Assembly (NCBI GenBank): GCA_009785015.1
Contig: WQXD01000237.1
Coordinates: 1 to 5,904, forward strand
Source of the DNA: Oscillospiraceae bacterium
Lineage (GTDB): Bacteria; Bacillota_A; Clostridia; Oscillospirales; WRJC01
Direction: 5' to 3'
Length of the DNA: 5,904 nt
This document shows, piece after piece, positions 5,807 through 5,904 of this stretch. Each line of letters starts with the position of its first letter. The stretch's first letter is position 1. Under the pieces are notes generated by a model. The model made no database searches. It was not told the DNA's origin and saw nothing but the letters and a program-made list of their open reading frames with translations. Both the position numbers and the translations under genes were made by a program.

Positions 5807-5904
5807 CGTCATTGCGAGTGTAGCGAAGCAATCCAGAAAGGCAAATATTTATGATACATCCATCTTTTTACTGGATTGCTTCGTCGCTTCGTTCCTCGCA
5901 ATGA
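5807..5904. repeat. Inverted pair of REP-like interspersed repeats (MITE/REPIN-like), truncated by the window edge
   Basis: The left arm (5809-5836) begins TCATTGCGAG and ends CGAAGCAATCCAG. The right arm (5871-5904) is its inverted copy, beginning CTGGATTGCTTCG and ending CTCGCAATGA. The outer 10 bp and inner 13 bp are exactly complementary; the middle differs (TGTAG against an 11-nt stretch), so the arms are 28 and 34 nt. The 34-nt loop (5837-5870) is AT-rich. CG at 5807-5808 predicts a further CG just beyond the window. The motif 'CGTCATTGCGAG...GCGAAGCAATCC' recurs as a dispersed intergenic repeat in many unrelated bacteria, as I recall. It lies 42 bp after the hydratase stop and could act as a transcript-end hairpin, though no U-tract is visible. 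Confidence 0.85.

Noticed and set aside
5807..5904. Possible CRISPR repeat pair
   Set aside because: The two copies are inverted, unequal in length and match a known dispersed REP-like motif; there is no direct-repeat array.
1..5904. tRNA, rRNA, riboswitch or transposase genes
   Set aside because: No tRNA-like cloverleaf, rRNA segment, conserved riboswitch leader or transposase motif could be recognised by eye; leaders are only about 35-50 nt.

Overview
The window most likely comes from an anaerobic, fermentative Gram-positive bacterium of the Clostridia type, probably an uncultured lineage. The clues are moderately GC-rich genes between AT-rich spacers, textbook sigma-A promoters (TTGACA, 17 bp, TATAAT), GGAG-type ribosome binding sites, lipoproteins with E/P/T-rich linkers, and an exported protein ending in a sortase-like tail. 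This assignment is inference; no rRNA or other marker gene is present.

Layout. Positions 1-763 (minus) hold the first 254 residues of a YtfQ-like sugar-binding lipoprotein of an ABC importer; its C-terminus lies outside the window. A 226-bp divergent spacer (764-989) carries back-to-back promoters. Next comes a plus-strand gene of the NagB (glucosamine-6-phosphate deaminase) superfamily (990-1748). Its stop codon overlaps tail-to-tail with the stop of a minus-strand gene (1745-2701) for an exported CBM9-like protein with a Pro/Glu linker and a sortase-like C-terminus. A second divergent spacer (2702-2883) contains an extended -10 promoter facing left and a near-perfect promoter facing right. 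The right-facing promoter drives a two-gene operon: a lipoprotein with a predicted beta-sandwich domain (2884-3579), and, one base after its stop, a 727-residue aconitase-superfamily hydratase of the YbhJ type (3581-5764). The window ends in an inverted pair of a REP-like interspersed repeat (5807-5904), cut by the window edge.

How the genes may work together. Three of the five genes encode exported proteins that bind, or plausibly bind, carbohydrate, and a fourth is a sugar-phosphate deaminase-type enzyme. This reads as a glycan or sugar acquisition neighbourhood: the YtfQ-like lipoprotein captures a monosaccharide, the NagB-like enzyme acts on a phosphorylated (amino) sugar, and the two further surface proteins may hold polysaccharide or cell-wall glycan. 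The odd partner is the cytoplasmic Fe-S hydratase, apparently translationally coupled to a surface lipoprotein. Its family has the aconitase cluster and most of the active site but lacks the canonical Asp-His pair, so its substrate is open. That coupling, the altered NagB motif and a perfect 12-bp inverted repeat inside nagB are the main points for follow-up.
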